From JAVJUV01 sp047314965 (GTDB lineage: Bacteria > Pseudomonadota > Alphaproteobacteria > Rhodobacterales > Rhodobacteraceae): DNA of 64,000 nucleotides. Shown piece by piece: positions 8,154-15,896 of the stretch (its first letter is position 1; every line of letters begins with the position of its first letter). Where the stretch lies: NCBI RefSeq assembly GCF_047314965.1, contig NZ_JBLBVK010000051.1, forward strand, positions 62,001-126,000, given 5' to 3'. The notes below the pieces were generated by a model that was not told where the DNA came from, searched no databases, and saw only the letters and a list, made by a program, of their open reading frames with translations. A program made the position numbers and the translations under genes.

Positions 8154-9535
8154 GCCAGCATCCCTGGCAACGCCTCGAACAAGGCTCGTATGCCCTGTCC
8201 AGCACCGCCCTTGGGTCGTCCTGGCTCAGATTTAGGCGTCCATCCGTAGATGTCGAAGTGCATGTAACGCGATGTGTCGGTCACAAAGCGTCGCAGAAAG
8301 AGAGCCGCGGTTATCGAACCCGCGAAACCTCCAGAAGGAGCATTGTCGAGGTCAGCAATGCCGGGTTCGATCATCGACTCATAGGGATTCCAAAATGGCA
8401 TGCGCCAGACTGGGTCGCGCACATCGCGCGCTGCCGCCTCGAGCGCTGCGGCGTCTGCATCACTATCGGTGTAATAGGGCGCAAGGTCCGGCCCGACGGC
8501 CACCCGCGCCGCGCCGGTCAGCGTAGCCATCGAGACAATCAGGTTCGGTTTCGCTTCGTCGGCCATCGCCAACGCATCCGCCAGAACCAACCGCCCTTCG
8601 GCATCCGTGTTGTTGATCTCGACCGTCAATCCTTTTCGGCTGGTCAGGATATCTCCTGGGCGGAAAGACGCACCCGAAACGCTGTTCTCGACCGCAGGAA
8701 CCAAGACTCGCAGCCTTAGGGCCGCATTAGATTCCATCAGCATGTAGGCAAGGCCAAGTACGTTCGCCGCTCCACCCATGTCCTTTTTCATCAGGCCCAT
8801 CGATGTGGCGGGCTTGAGATTCAGGCCACCAGTATCGAAGCAGACCCCTTTTCCAACCAGAGTAACTGCCGGGCCAGCCTTCCCCCAAGTCATATCGATC
8901 AACCGCGGCACACGCGGACTGGCTCGACCGACGGCGTGTATCATGGGTAGATTCGCCCCCAAGAGCGCGTCACCCGAAACGACTGAAACTTCCGCCCCGA
9001 ACCTGCCCGCAAGATCACGAGTGGCCTGCTCCAGTTCGTCCGGCCCCATGTCTGAGGCGGGAGTATTGATCAAGTCGCGCACCAACGCCTCACCGGCGGC
9101 AATTGTCTCCAGCCTTGAAAAGTGGATGTCAGCGGGCGCAATAAGATCGGCTCTTGCGTCAGAAGAGGATGAATAGCGGTCGAACTTGTAACCAGCCAGC
9201 AACCAGCCTAGCGCGGCCTCGCCAAGGTCTTCATCCATTAGCTCGGTTTCGAGGCGCCAAAGACCTTCTGGCAACTTGCCCCTCAGGGAAGCCACGATAA
9301 ACCTCTTGCGGAGACGATCGCTTCGCCCTCCCAATCCTCCGGCCGCGGCGGCGATCTGGCCGCCCGCCGCGGGGATCAGGACGATCTCACCCGACTTTGC
9401 ACCAAAGCCCGAGGCTTCGACCCACGCCCGGGCGGCGGGGTCCAGAACTGTGAGGAAGACCGCGAGATCTTCTTTGGTCACAAGATGAAGTGGCCTCGCA
9501 GACCCGTCATCGGCGGCGAATTTCAGACTTTTCAC
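8150..9535 (-). CDS. leucyl aminopeptidase family (M17) protein
   Basis: A 461-residue M17 metallo-aminopeptidase. The C-terminal catalytic domain holds the metal and substrate residues in VGKGVCFDTGG, KKDMGGAANVLG and the signature NTDAEGRLVLADAL. The N-terminal part is shorter and more divergent than in PepA, typical of the alphaproteobacterial subgroup often found beside NlpC/P60 genes. It is cytoplasmic and probably trims amino-terminal residues from peptides, including recycled muropeptides (inference from the overlapping neighbour). Confidence 0.92.
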   Translation of the reverse strand: MKSLKFAADDGSARPLHLVTKEDLAVFLTVLDPAARAWVEASGFGAKSGEIVLIPAAGGQIAAAAGGLGGRSDRLRKRFIVASLRGKLPEGLWRLETELMDEDLGEAALGWLLAGYKFDRYSSSSDARADLIAPADIHFSRLETIAAGEALVRDLINTPASDMGPDELEQATRDLAGRFGAEVSVVSGDALLGANLPMIHAVGRASPRVPRLIDMTWGKAGPAVTLVGKGVCFDTGGLNLKPATSMGLMKKDMGGAANVLGLAYMLMESNAALRLRVLVPAVENSVSGASFRPGDILTSRKGLTVEINNTDAEGRLVLADALAMADEAKPNLIVSMATLTGAARVAVGPDLAPYYTDSDADAAALEAAARDVRDPVWRMPFWNPYESMIEPGIADLDNAPSGGFAGSITAALFLRRFVTDTSRYMHFDIYGWTPKSEPGRPKGGAGQGIRALFEALPGMLA

Positions 9536-9608
9536 GACTTGCCTCTCCCAAAGCGTTCGTCAGGAACCTAAGACAAGCCGGTGTCGGGGGAAATGCCCTA
9601 AGGAGAAG

Positions 9609-9995
9609 TCAAATCCGGCGATACGCAAATTCCAGCACCGAGGCCAGTGATGCTTCCCCGACCCGAACTGCGCGTGATACGACCGCCGCGAGGGCCACTT
9701 CGTCTCGGCTTCCGATCAGCATCGTCAGGTGTCGTGCGACCAAAGCACTTTGTGTCAAACCCAGGTTTTCAGACAATGCCACCATCATTTCAGCTTGGCT
9801 GGACAATCGGTCGAATTCACCCGCGGACCATGAAGCCTCGACCGCAGACAAACAAACGATGAAGTCTTCGAAAAGATCGTCTGCGTATGCCAGAGCGTTT
9901 GAAGCTCCCGACTGAAAAACCGACGTTTGAAACGCGCCCGTATCAAGCGAAATCGACTCGATCGGATGCAGGAAGACAACTTCTCCCAACAGCAT
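9609..9995 (-). CDS. conserved hypothetical protein
   Basis: A 128-residue largely helical and acidic protein preceded by a strong AAAGGGG ribosome-binding site. It has no signal peptide, membrane span or cysteine motif beyond one Cys. Features include LSAVEASWSAGEFDRLSSQAEMMVAL, which looks like an amphipathic helix pair. It lies 73 bases upstream of the M17 gene and in the same direction, so it may be the first gene of that operon. Function unknown. Confidence 0.7.
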   Translation of the reverse strand: MLLGEVVFLHPIESISLDTGAFQTSVFQSGASNALAYADDLFEDFIVCLSAVEASWSAGEFDRLSSQAEMMVALSENLGLTQSALVARHLTMLIGSRDEVALAAVVSRAVRVGEASLASVLEFAYRRI

Positions 9996-10101
9996 TGAAA
10001 CCCCTTTCCCCTCAGAAAGAACGTCACCTCGATAATTGCCACCCGCGAAGAAATGCTTGATACAGGTTTGGAAAATGCGGGAAATTTGACGAGAATTTCA
10101 C

Positions 10102-10758
10102 ATGCCGATGAAGCACATACGCCCGCTGCCCGGGCATCTGGTCAAGCGATACCATGGCTGGAAAGCCACGACCTATAACGAAAATCATGTCTGGTATCGC
10201 CGTTTGGCCGAAGACGGACAGAGACCGCGCGCGATGATTGTGGCGTGCTGCGACAGCCGCGTGAATATGACTTCGCTTTTCGAGGCAGACGCCGGAGAGT
10301 TCTTCATCCACCGGAACATCGCCAACCTTATCCCGCCATACGCACCCGACGGTGACCACCACGGCACATCCGCAGCGATCGAATACGCCGTCACGTCGCT
10401 CAAGATTGCGCACTTGATGGTCGTCGGGCACTCGCAATGCGGAGGTGTCGCCGGTTGCCATGCGATGTGTTCCGGCAAGGCCCCGGAACTGGAGCAAGCG
10501 TCGAGTTTCGTTGGACGCTGGATGGATATTCTGCGCCCGGGATATGAGCGCGTGTCCGACAAGGGAGATGATGCAGAGCAGATAAGGGCGCTGGAGCAGG
10601 AGGCCGTTCTGGTCTCGCTCAAGAATCTGGTAACGTTCCCATTCGTGCGGGAAGCGGTAGACAACGACTCGCTGACCCTTCATGGGTTATGGACCGATCT
10701 GGCCGAAGGCGCGTTGTTCCAGTTCGATCCGGCAACCCGCTCTTTCCAACCGGTCTAA
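10102..10758 (+). CDS. beta-class carbonic anhydrase
   Basis: A 218-residue zinc enzyme that interconverts CO2 and bicarbonate. The zinc and catalytic residues are visible as CCDSR (Cys, Asp, Arg) near residue 49 and GHSQCGGV (His, Cys) near residue 111. It is of normal length and carries no signal peptide, so it acts in the cytoplasm. It is followed 20 bases later by the SbtA bicarbonate transporter gene and then SbtB, so it likely equilibrates imported bicarbonate with CO2. Confidence 0.95.
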   Translation: MPMKHIRPLPGHLVKRYHGWKATTYNENHVWYRRLAEDGQRPRAMIVACCDSRVNMTSLFEADAGEFFIHRNIANLIPPYAPDGDHHGTSAAIEYAVTSLKIAHLMVVGHSQCGGVAGCHAMCSGKAPELEQASSFVGRWMDILRPGYERVSDKGDDAEQIRALEQEAVLVSLKNLVTFPFVREAVDNDSLTLHGLWTDLAEGALFQFDPATRSFQPV

Positions 10759-10778
10759 AACGGATATACGGCGGCAGT

Positions 10779-11756
10779 ATGGGTGAAATTCTATCTCTTG
10801 CCGCGACCAACCTGATCTCGCCGATCATTCTGTCCTTCGTCCTTGGCGTTGTTGCAGCCCTTGCAAGATCCGATCTGACGATCCCAGAGGCCGTTGCGAA
10901 GGGGATGTCTATCTATCTTCTCTTCGCAATCGGCTTCAAGGGCGGCGCAGGCGTCGCGGCGCACGGGATTGACGGGACACTTGTCGCGACGATCATGGCA
11001 GGCCTGCTTTTGTCCTTCATTTTACCGTTCATCGCATTCTACCTGCTGCGAATATTAACGCCACTTGACTTGGTCGAGCGCGCCGCTGTCGCCGCCCACT
11101 ATGGATCGATCTCGATCGTGACTTTCGTAGCGGCAACATCAGTGCTCGAGGGGCGCGGTCTCGACCCCGAAGGTTACATGGTCGCAGTTGCCGCCGTCAT
11201 GGAGGCGCCTGCGATCCTCTCGGCGCTTTGGCTGGTGTCGCGTGGGAACGGAAATGCCAATGTCGATGCCGGCCTCTACCGGGAGATCCTATTCAACGGT
11301 TCCATCGTTTTGCTGGTTGGCTCCTTCCTGATAGGCGTAATCACAGGAGACAAAGGTCTGGAAAAAATTGCGCCCTTCATTGTTGCTCCATTCCAGGGAG
11401 TGTTGTGCCTGTTTCTGCTTGATATGGGCCTGGTTGCAGGACGGGGGCTGCGAGACAGTAGGAAGGACTTGGGCTTCGGCGCGGTCATATTCGGCATTGT
11501 CATGCCGCTCGTCGGCAGTTTGGTAGGGCTTCTTGCGGCACTCGCAATCGGCCTTTCGACAGGCGGCGCGGCCCTACTGATGACGTTGTCGGCGTCAGCC
11601 TCCTATATCGCGGTACCTGCCGCTATGCGTGTCGCCCTGCCCGAGGCACGCCCATCAATCTACCTGACACTTTCCCTGGGCGTTACTTTTCCCTTCAACC
11701 TAACTATCGGCATACCGCTTTATGCCGCACTTGCCGGATCATTCGTCGGAGGCTGA
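10779..11756 (+). CDS. sbtA: SbtA-type sodium-dependent bicarbonate transporter
   Basis: A 325-residue inner-membrane protein with about ten hydrophobic segments in two repeats, as in the SbtA/DUF897 family. Conserved-looking parts are NLISPIILSFVLGVVAALAR at the N-terminus, HYGSISIVTFVAA in the middle and SASASYIAVPAAMR near the end. ATG 10779 follows a GGCGG site and gives the family N-terminus; an upstream in-frame start at 10689 would overlap the carbonic anhydrase gene by 70 bases and is less likely. It sits between carbonic anhydrase and sbtB. Confidence 0.92.
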   Translation: MGEILSLAATNLISPIILSFVLGVVAALARSDLTIPEAVAKGMSIYLLFAIGFKGGAGVAAHGIDGTLVATIMAGLLLSFILPFIAFYLLRILTPLDLVERAAVAAHYGSISIVTFVAATSVLEGRGLDPEGYMVAVAAVMEAPAILSALWLVSRGNGNANVDAGLYREILFNGSIVLLVGSFLIGVITGDKGLEKIAPFIVAPFQGVLCLFLLDMGLVAGRGLRDSRKDLGFGAVIFGIVMPLVGSLVGLLAALAIGLSTGGAALLMTLSASASYIAVPAAMRVALPEARPSIYLTLSLGVTFPFNLTIGIPLYAALAGSFVGG

Positions 11757-11760
11757 TCTC

Positions 11761-12072
11761 ATGAAAATGCACGAGGCAAAACGCGTCGAGATCATCATCG
11801 AAGCAGCGCTGGCACGGCGACTGACTGACGCGCTGCGCGGTGCCGGAGTAACCGGGTACACGATACTGCCCGTCTTGGGTGGCTCCGGCCGTTCGGGCCA
11901 ATGGAGCCGTGACGCCGAGGTTTCCCGGGCATCGGGAATGGTCGCGGTCGTTTGCCTCATTCGCCCCGACCGCTTGGACCCATTGCTTGACGCCGCTTTC
12001 GCGGTCGTGGAGCGTCACATCGGCGTCGTGTCGGTAACAGACGCCGGTGTACTGCGCGCCGAACGGTTCTAG
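11761..12072 (+). CDS. sbtB: SbtB-like PII-family regulator
   Basis: A 103-residue PII-like protein. KRVEIIIEAALARRLTDALR forms the first strand and helix, TGYTILPVLGGSGRSG leads into the T-loop, and VCLIRPDRLDPLLDAAF is the later strand and helix. In cyanobacteria SbtB binds adenyl nucleotides including cAMP and gates SbtA. ATG 11761 is 4 bases after the sbtA stop and has GGAGG in front. A regulatory role on SbtA here is inferred from family and position. Confidence 0.88.
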   Translation: MKMHEAKRVEIIIEAALARRLTDALRGAGVTGYTILPVLGGSGRSGQWSRDAEVSRASGMVAVVCLIRPDRLDPLLDAAFAVVERHIGVVSVTDAGVLRAERF

Positions 12073-12237
12073 TTAACTGTGGCGTGTCAGCGGACGGGAG
12101 CGGACTGAACGGAAAACCGGGACCGCGTCTTCGCGCGAAGTACGAACCGAAACGGTAGCGCGCTCAACCACCAGCTTGGAGACTGTTACGAAAGCTGATT
12201 TGGCATTCGACTGCTTCGAAAAACGGGCAAAGGTCAT
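12073..12237 (-). CDS. small basic protein of 54 residues
   Basis: An ATG frame preceded by a strong GAGGAGA ribosome-binding site 8 bases upstream. The product begins MTFARFSKQSNAKSAF, is rich in Ser, Val and Arg, and ends PLTRHS. Its TAA lies directly against the sbtB stop on the other strand. It follows the terminator of the 12282-12545 gene, so it may be made from readthrough or from its own promoter. It has no membrane segment or known motif, and I do not recognise it. Confidence 0.55.
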   Translation of the reverse strand: MTFARFSKQSNAKSAFVTVSKLVVERATVSVRTSREDAVPVFRSVRSRPLTRHS

Positions 12238-12259
12238 AAGACGCTCTCCTCAGTACTTG

Positions 12260-12296
12260 TTACAACAACAAATCGCCTAGCTCAGAGCCGAGGCGA
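12260..12296 (-). terminator. terminator overlapping the stop codon of the 12282-12545 gene
   Basis: TCGCCT (12273-12278) pairs with AGGCGA (12291-12296), with an inner GCTC/GAGC pairing, and the minus strand continues TTTGTTGTTGT. The stop codon of the upstream small gene lies inside the hairpin. Confidence 0.6.
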
Positions 12297-12545
12297 ATAG
12301 ATAAAGACACCCGAGACCTTGCTAGTCTCACTACGATCGGTTGCATCCGTTGCGTGGTGCGCAACTAAACCTCCGCGGTGTTGAGGTGCGGAACCATCAT
12401 TCGAAGTTGACTCAAAGATCAGAACACTTGCCTTCATGGTCGCATCCAGATTTGCAATTTCAGGGGTCGTCGATGCAGAGACGCCAACCGTGGAGATCAT
12501 CCTTCCGAGCGATGTTCCTGCGGTGGTTGCAATGATGGTCTTCAT
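12282..12545 (-). CDS. small Ser/Thr-rich hypothetical protein
   Basis: A frame of 87 codons from ATG 12545 (AGGA 8 bases before; ATG 12554 is another option). The product is rich in Ser, Thr and Ala at the N-terminus (MKTIIATTAGTSLGRM) and has His pairs and ends VFIYSPRL. It has no recognised domain. A tandem-repeat operator candidate lies about 50 bases upstream and a terminator hairpin covers the stop codon; together these make it look like a single-gene regulated unit rather than a chance frame. Confidence 0.42.
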   Translation of the reverse strand: MKTIIATTAGTSLGRMISTVGVSASTTPEIANLDATMKASVLIFESTSNDGSAPQHRGGLVAHHATDATDRSETSKVSGVFIYSPRL

Positions 12546-12593
12546 CGTGCGCATCCTGAATTCACGGGCCTTTCGAAACACAATCTTGAGGCG

Positions 12594-12637
12594 AAATGTG
12601 GCAAGAATGTTGCTGAAATGTGGCCTGAATGTGGCGG
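12594..12637 (-). promoter_or_regulatory. four tandem 11-bp repeats, likely operator of the small gene
   Basis: ATGTGGC occurs at 12596, 12618 and 12629 and ATGTTGC at 12607, exactly 11 bases apart. Read on the minus strand the unit is GCCACATT plus three variable bases. The period of one helical turn puts every unit on the same face of the DNA, as in sites of OmpR/PhoB-family response regulators. The array ends about 50 bases upstream of the start codon at 12545. Confidence 0.6.
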
Positions 12638-12833
12638 GTGCAGGCCAGAACTATGGACTGTCACAAGATTTCGCCGAATTTCCGCCTTATTTTCTTGCCC
12701 TCGGTTGCCCGGGACCAACTCGCCTCCAACCATGCGAGGGGGCCGAAAAAATTAAGGTCCAAAAAAAACGCATTTCGTAACGGAAAACAATCCGATCCAA
12801 ATGTCGCTCGCTTTTTCCAAAACTCAAGACAAT
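12638..12833. other. AT-rich intergenic spacer
   Basis: About 200 bases with A-runs (GAAAAAATTAAGG, CCAAAAAAAACG) between the repeat array and the asd terminator. I see no open frame with a ribosome-binding site and no RNA structure of note. Confidence 0.5.
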
Positions 12834-12864
12834 AGAAAAGGGCCACTCCGTGGGAGCGGCCCTT
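12834..12864 (-). terminator. Rho-independent terminator of asd
   Basis: GGGCC and CTCC pair with GGAG and GGCCC around one mismatch (12838-12849 with 12853-12864). The minus strand then reads CCCTTTTC. It lies 24 bases after the asd stop codon. Confidence 0.85.
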
Positions 12865-12887
12865 CTTGTCAGTTGATTCTCTCAGAA

Positions 12888-13910
12888 TCAGGCCTTTTGC
12901 AGCACCCGGTTGCCAAGAAGCTCAGCGATTTGCACAGCGTTCAAAGCCGCACCCTTACGCAGGTTGTCGCTCACACACCAAAAGTTGAGTCCGTTATCGA
13001 TCGTCGAATCCTGCCGGATCCGGCTGATGAACGTCGCATAATCTCCGACGCACTCCACCGGGGTGGCATAGCCGCCTGCTTCCCGCTTATCGATGACCAT
13101 GATGCCCGGACTTTCGCGAAGAATATCCCTGGCTTCATTCTCATCCAGAAACTCTTCGGTCTCGATATTGATTGCCTCGGAGTGTCCGACAAATACCGGC
13201 ACCCGTACGCAAGTCGCCGTGACCTTGATCGAGGGATCCACAATCTTTTTGGTCTCGGCAACCATCTTCCACTCTTCCTTGGTCGAACCATCTTCCATGA
13301 AGACGTCGATATGCGGAATGACATTGAAAGCGATCTGCTTCTGGAACTTCTTGGGTTCACGCTCCTGACCGGGCACGTACATTCCCTTAGTCTGGTCCCA
13401 AAGTTCGTCCATGCCATCCTTACCGGCGCCAGAAACCGACTGGTAGGTGCTGACGACAACTCGCTTGATCTTTGCCCGGTCATGCAGGGGTTTCAGCGCA
13501 ACGACCATCTGTGCCGTCGAGCAGTTCGGATTCGCAATGATATTGCGGTTCTTCACCGCCTCGATCGCATCCGGGTTCACCTCGGGCACGATCAACGGAA
13601 TGTCCGGGTCGTAGCGATAGAGCGACGAGTTATCGATGACTACGCAACCGGCCTTCGCGGCCTTGGGGGCGTAAATCTTGGTGGCATCGGAGCCGATGGC
13701 AAAAAGTGCAATATCGAAGCCGGTGAAATCGAATGTGTCGAGGTCTTTGGTCTTCAGTGTCTTATCGCCATAGCTCACCTCGGTTCCCAGCGACTTGCGC
13801 GAGGCAAGCGCCACAACTTCATCGGCAGGAAACTGGCGCTCGGCCAGAATGTTCAGCATTTCGCGGCCCACATTGCCCGTGGCGCCGGCGACAGCGACGC
13901 GATAGCCCAC
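12888..13910 (-). CDS. asd: aspartate-semialdehyde dehydrogenase
   Basis: A 340-residue NADPH-dependent enzyme that reduces aspartyl phosphate to the semialdehyde, the branch point for lysine, diaminopimelate, threonine and methionine. The N-terminal GATGNVGREML nucleotide motif is intact. The catalytic cysteine is in NPNCSTAQM (about residue 132) and the catalytic His in the VGHSEAI segment. It is monocistronic with its own terminator. The dap genes at 45885-48959 use its product. Confidence 0.97.
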   Translation of the reverse strand: MGYRVAVAGATGNVGREMLNILAERQFPADEVVALASRKSLGTEVSYGDKTLKTKDLDTFDFTGFDIALFAIGSDATKIYAPKAAKAGCVVIDNSSLYRYDPDIPLIVPEVNPDAIEAVKNRNIIANPNCSTAQMVVALKPLHDRAKIKRVVVSTYQSVSGAGKDGMDELWDQTKGMYVPGQEREPKKFQKQIAFNVIPHIDVFMEDGSTKEEWKMVAETKKIVDPSIKVTATCVRVPVFVGHSEAINIETEEFLDENEARDILRESPGIMVIDKREAGGYATPVECVGDYATFISRIRQDSTIDNGLNFWCVSDNLRKGAALNAVQIAELLGNRVLQKA

Positions 13911-14199
13911 TTCGACCTCCTATGGATTAGGGACGCGCGCGTATAGCGCGGCTTTTTGGAAGAGGAAAGCGAAACCGTGTCGGCTTGGACTGGATCGAAT
14001 TGGTCAGCCTGCACCTTTTCATAAGCGCTGGCCTGCGCAATTTTTTCTTCAAAGCAATATGCGGCTGCGTAGGGTTCGCAGAGGGAGTGCTTTTCGAGCG
14101 GTCACCGGGACACTCCGCATGTCGTCGACCTTGTCTGTCGCGATGGGCGCGCATGCCTCTGCCTTGAGCGCGCAGCCAGGACTGCCCACCTGCGATGCG
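13911..14199. other. intergenic region between asd and the inositol cluster
   Basis: About 290 bases holding the asd promoter on the minus strand. A + frame of 60 codons (13985-14167) has no ribosome-binding site and Cys-rich content unlike its neighbours, so it is not called. Confidence 0.5.
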
Positions 14200-15030
14200 C
14201 TATAAGCCCTTGAATGCCTGAAGAACGTGGCGAGTCGCTGCCACAAGCGGATCGTGCGTTTCTTTCAAAATTTGGACACGGTCAAATCGGGATGGATCTC
14301 GGTTTACGGCTTCGCGCAGGGCCTGACCGAAGGCCATCCGCAACTCCGTGCCGATATTGAACTTGCAAATATTTGAATTCCTGGCGAGAGCGCTGCGCTG
14401 GTCAAGCGGCACGCCGGAGCCTCCGTGGATCACCAGTGGAACGGAAGTCACCGCCTCAATGGCCCTTATCCGAGCCTCGTCGAGCCCACCCACTTTGTCG
14501 CGCTGCAAGTGGACATTCCCCACTGAAATCGCCATGGCATCTACACCTGTTTCACGCGCAAACCGTGCCGCTTCCTCGGGGTCGGTTCCCGCGGAGTCCT
14601 CGCCGCCGGAATAGCCGACAAAGCCAATTTCGCCTTCGCAGGACACGCCCACGGAATGAGCAATTTCGACAATGGTAGCGGTTTCCTTGATATTGTCTTC
14701 AAGCGTCTTTCGCGATCCGTCGAACATGACCGAGGTAAAGCCGCTGTCGATCGCGATACGGCAGTCCTCGATGCTGTAACCGTGATCCAGATGCGCAACG
14801 ACCGGAACCGAAGCCCCTTCAGCTAGATACCGGAACATCTGCCCCAGGATAGGCAGCGGTGTATACTCCCGGCAGGAGGGTCCGGCTTGCAGGATTACCG
14901 GCACGTTCTCGGCTTCGGCCGCGGCCACATAGGCCCGCATGTCCTCCCATCCCAACGTCACCAGTCCGGCAACGGCATGGCCGTCGCGCAACGCAGGTTG
15001 CAGTACCTCGGAAAGTGTCGCGAGGGTCAT
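14200..15030 (-). CDS. class II aldolase, IolJ-like (inositol cluster)
   Basis: A 276-residue zinc-dependent class II fructose-bisphosphate aldolase-family protein. Zinc and substrate motifs are visible in VVAHLDHGYS (His near residue 84), CEGEIGFVG, ISVGNVH and PLVIHGGSG, with FNIGTELRMAF later. In inositol catabolism IolJ cleaves 5-dehydro-2-deoxygluconate-6-phosphate to dihydroxyacetone phosphate and malonate semialdehyde; that role is inferred from the operon. Its start overlaps the iolB stop (ATGA). The GatY/KbaY sugar aldolases are the alternative. Confidence 0.88.
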   Translation of the reverse strand: MTLATLSEVLQPALRDGHAVAGLVTLGWEDMRAYVAAAEAENVPVILQAGPSCREYTPLPILGQMFRYLAEGASVPVVAHLDHGYSIEDCRIAIDSGFTSVMFDGSRKTLEDNIKETATIVEIAHSVGVSCEGEIGFVGYSGGEDSAGTDPEEAARFARETGVDAMAISVGNVHLQRDKVGGLDEARIRAIEAVTSVPLVIHGGSGVPLDQRSALARNSNICKFNIGTELRMAFGQALREAVNRDPSRFDRVQILKETHDPLVAATRHVLQAFKGL

Positions 15031-15884
15031 TTGAACTTTGCCACCATGTCCAAAATGCCTGGAATCGTATGCAACTGTTCGGCATGCGTAGGTTGGAAAT
15101 ACTGCTTGAGGCTACGTTGGCTGAGGCCTCCGAGGATCGTGAAGTAGTACATCTCGTAGCCCGGCAAGGCCGCGCAGGGATGGTATCCTTTGTCCAAAAG
15201 AATCGTGGACCCGTTCATGACATGATAAGCGTCACCCGGTTTGTTGTCTTCCCGTTGCAGCATCTGCAAGCCGGATCCGTAGTCCGGCCGAAAGCGGAAA
15301 TTGTAGGTTTCGTCATGGCGGGTCTCGATAATTTCGCCTTGATCGTCCTTGCGGTCAGTGTCGTGCTTGTGGCTCGGAAATCCGGACCAGCCGCCCTGAC
15401 CCACTGTAAACAGTTCTGAAACCAGCAACCTCCCAACTTTGTCGTGATGGTTTGCGCCCAGGATGTGCTTGATCTTGCGGTGGGTCTTCGTGTCGTCAGA
15501 ACCATATTGCACGACATCGAGATCTGCCGAGCGCACGTCGAAAGGCTCGAGAACCTTATCGAATCTTGCCCCGGCGATGAAGGTCTCGGTCTTGTCCGAA
15601 ATGCAAGTGATCCGCACCTTGGCGCCAACAGGCGCGTAAACGCCCTCTGGCTCGCCATCCCAGACATCCACACCGCGGTTGCCCAAGCGCGCGAAAACCG
15701 CACCCTCTATGTCGAGATCTACGGTTCCGGTCGCCGGCACCACGCAGGTTTCGTAGCCAGGCACCGTATATTCGAAGACATCGCCCTTGGAGAGCTTGAC
15801 GATGTTGAAATAGTTCAAAGGCACGAGTGCGTTGTCGACGTCAACAATCGGTTTGTTCTGGTTATCATGTGGCGCGATATGCAT
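15027..15884 (-). CDS. iolB: 5-deoxy-glucuronate isomerase
   Basis: A 285-residue bicupin-type enzyme that converts 5-deoxy-glucuronate to 5-dehydro-2-deoxy-gluconate in myo-inositol breakdown. Metal-binding residues are seen in GFPSHKHDTDR and in ETRHDETYNFRF. The C-terminal half ends with HPCAALPGYEMYYF and GGLSQRSLKQYF, typical of IolB. It is the third gene of the minus-strand run iolD-iolC-iolB-aldolase, 12 bases after iolC. Confidence 0.94.
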   Translation of the reverse strand: MHIAPHDNQNKPIVDVDNALVPLNYFNIVKLSKGDVFEYTVPGYETCVVPATGTVDLDIEGAVFARLGNRGVDVWDGEPEGVYAPVGAKVRITCISDKTETFIAGARFDKVLEPFDVRSADLDVVQYGSDDTKTHRKIKHILGANHHDKVGRLLVSELFTVGQGGWSGFPSHKHDTDRKDDQGEIIETRHDETYNFRFRPDYGSGLQMLQREDNKPGDAYHVMNGSTILLDKGYHPCAALPGYEMYYFTILGGLSQRSLKQYFQPTHAEQLHTIPGILDMVAKFK

Positions 15885-15896
15885 CGGCGTCTCCTC

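Noticed and set aside
12801..13946. Open frame of 381 codons on the plus strand
   Set aside because: It is antisense to asd and runs through the asd terminator hairpin.
13985..14167. 60-codon frame between asd and the inositol cluster
   Set aside because: No ribosome-binding site, Cys- and Arg-rich C-terminal part, and it lies in the asd promoter region.
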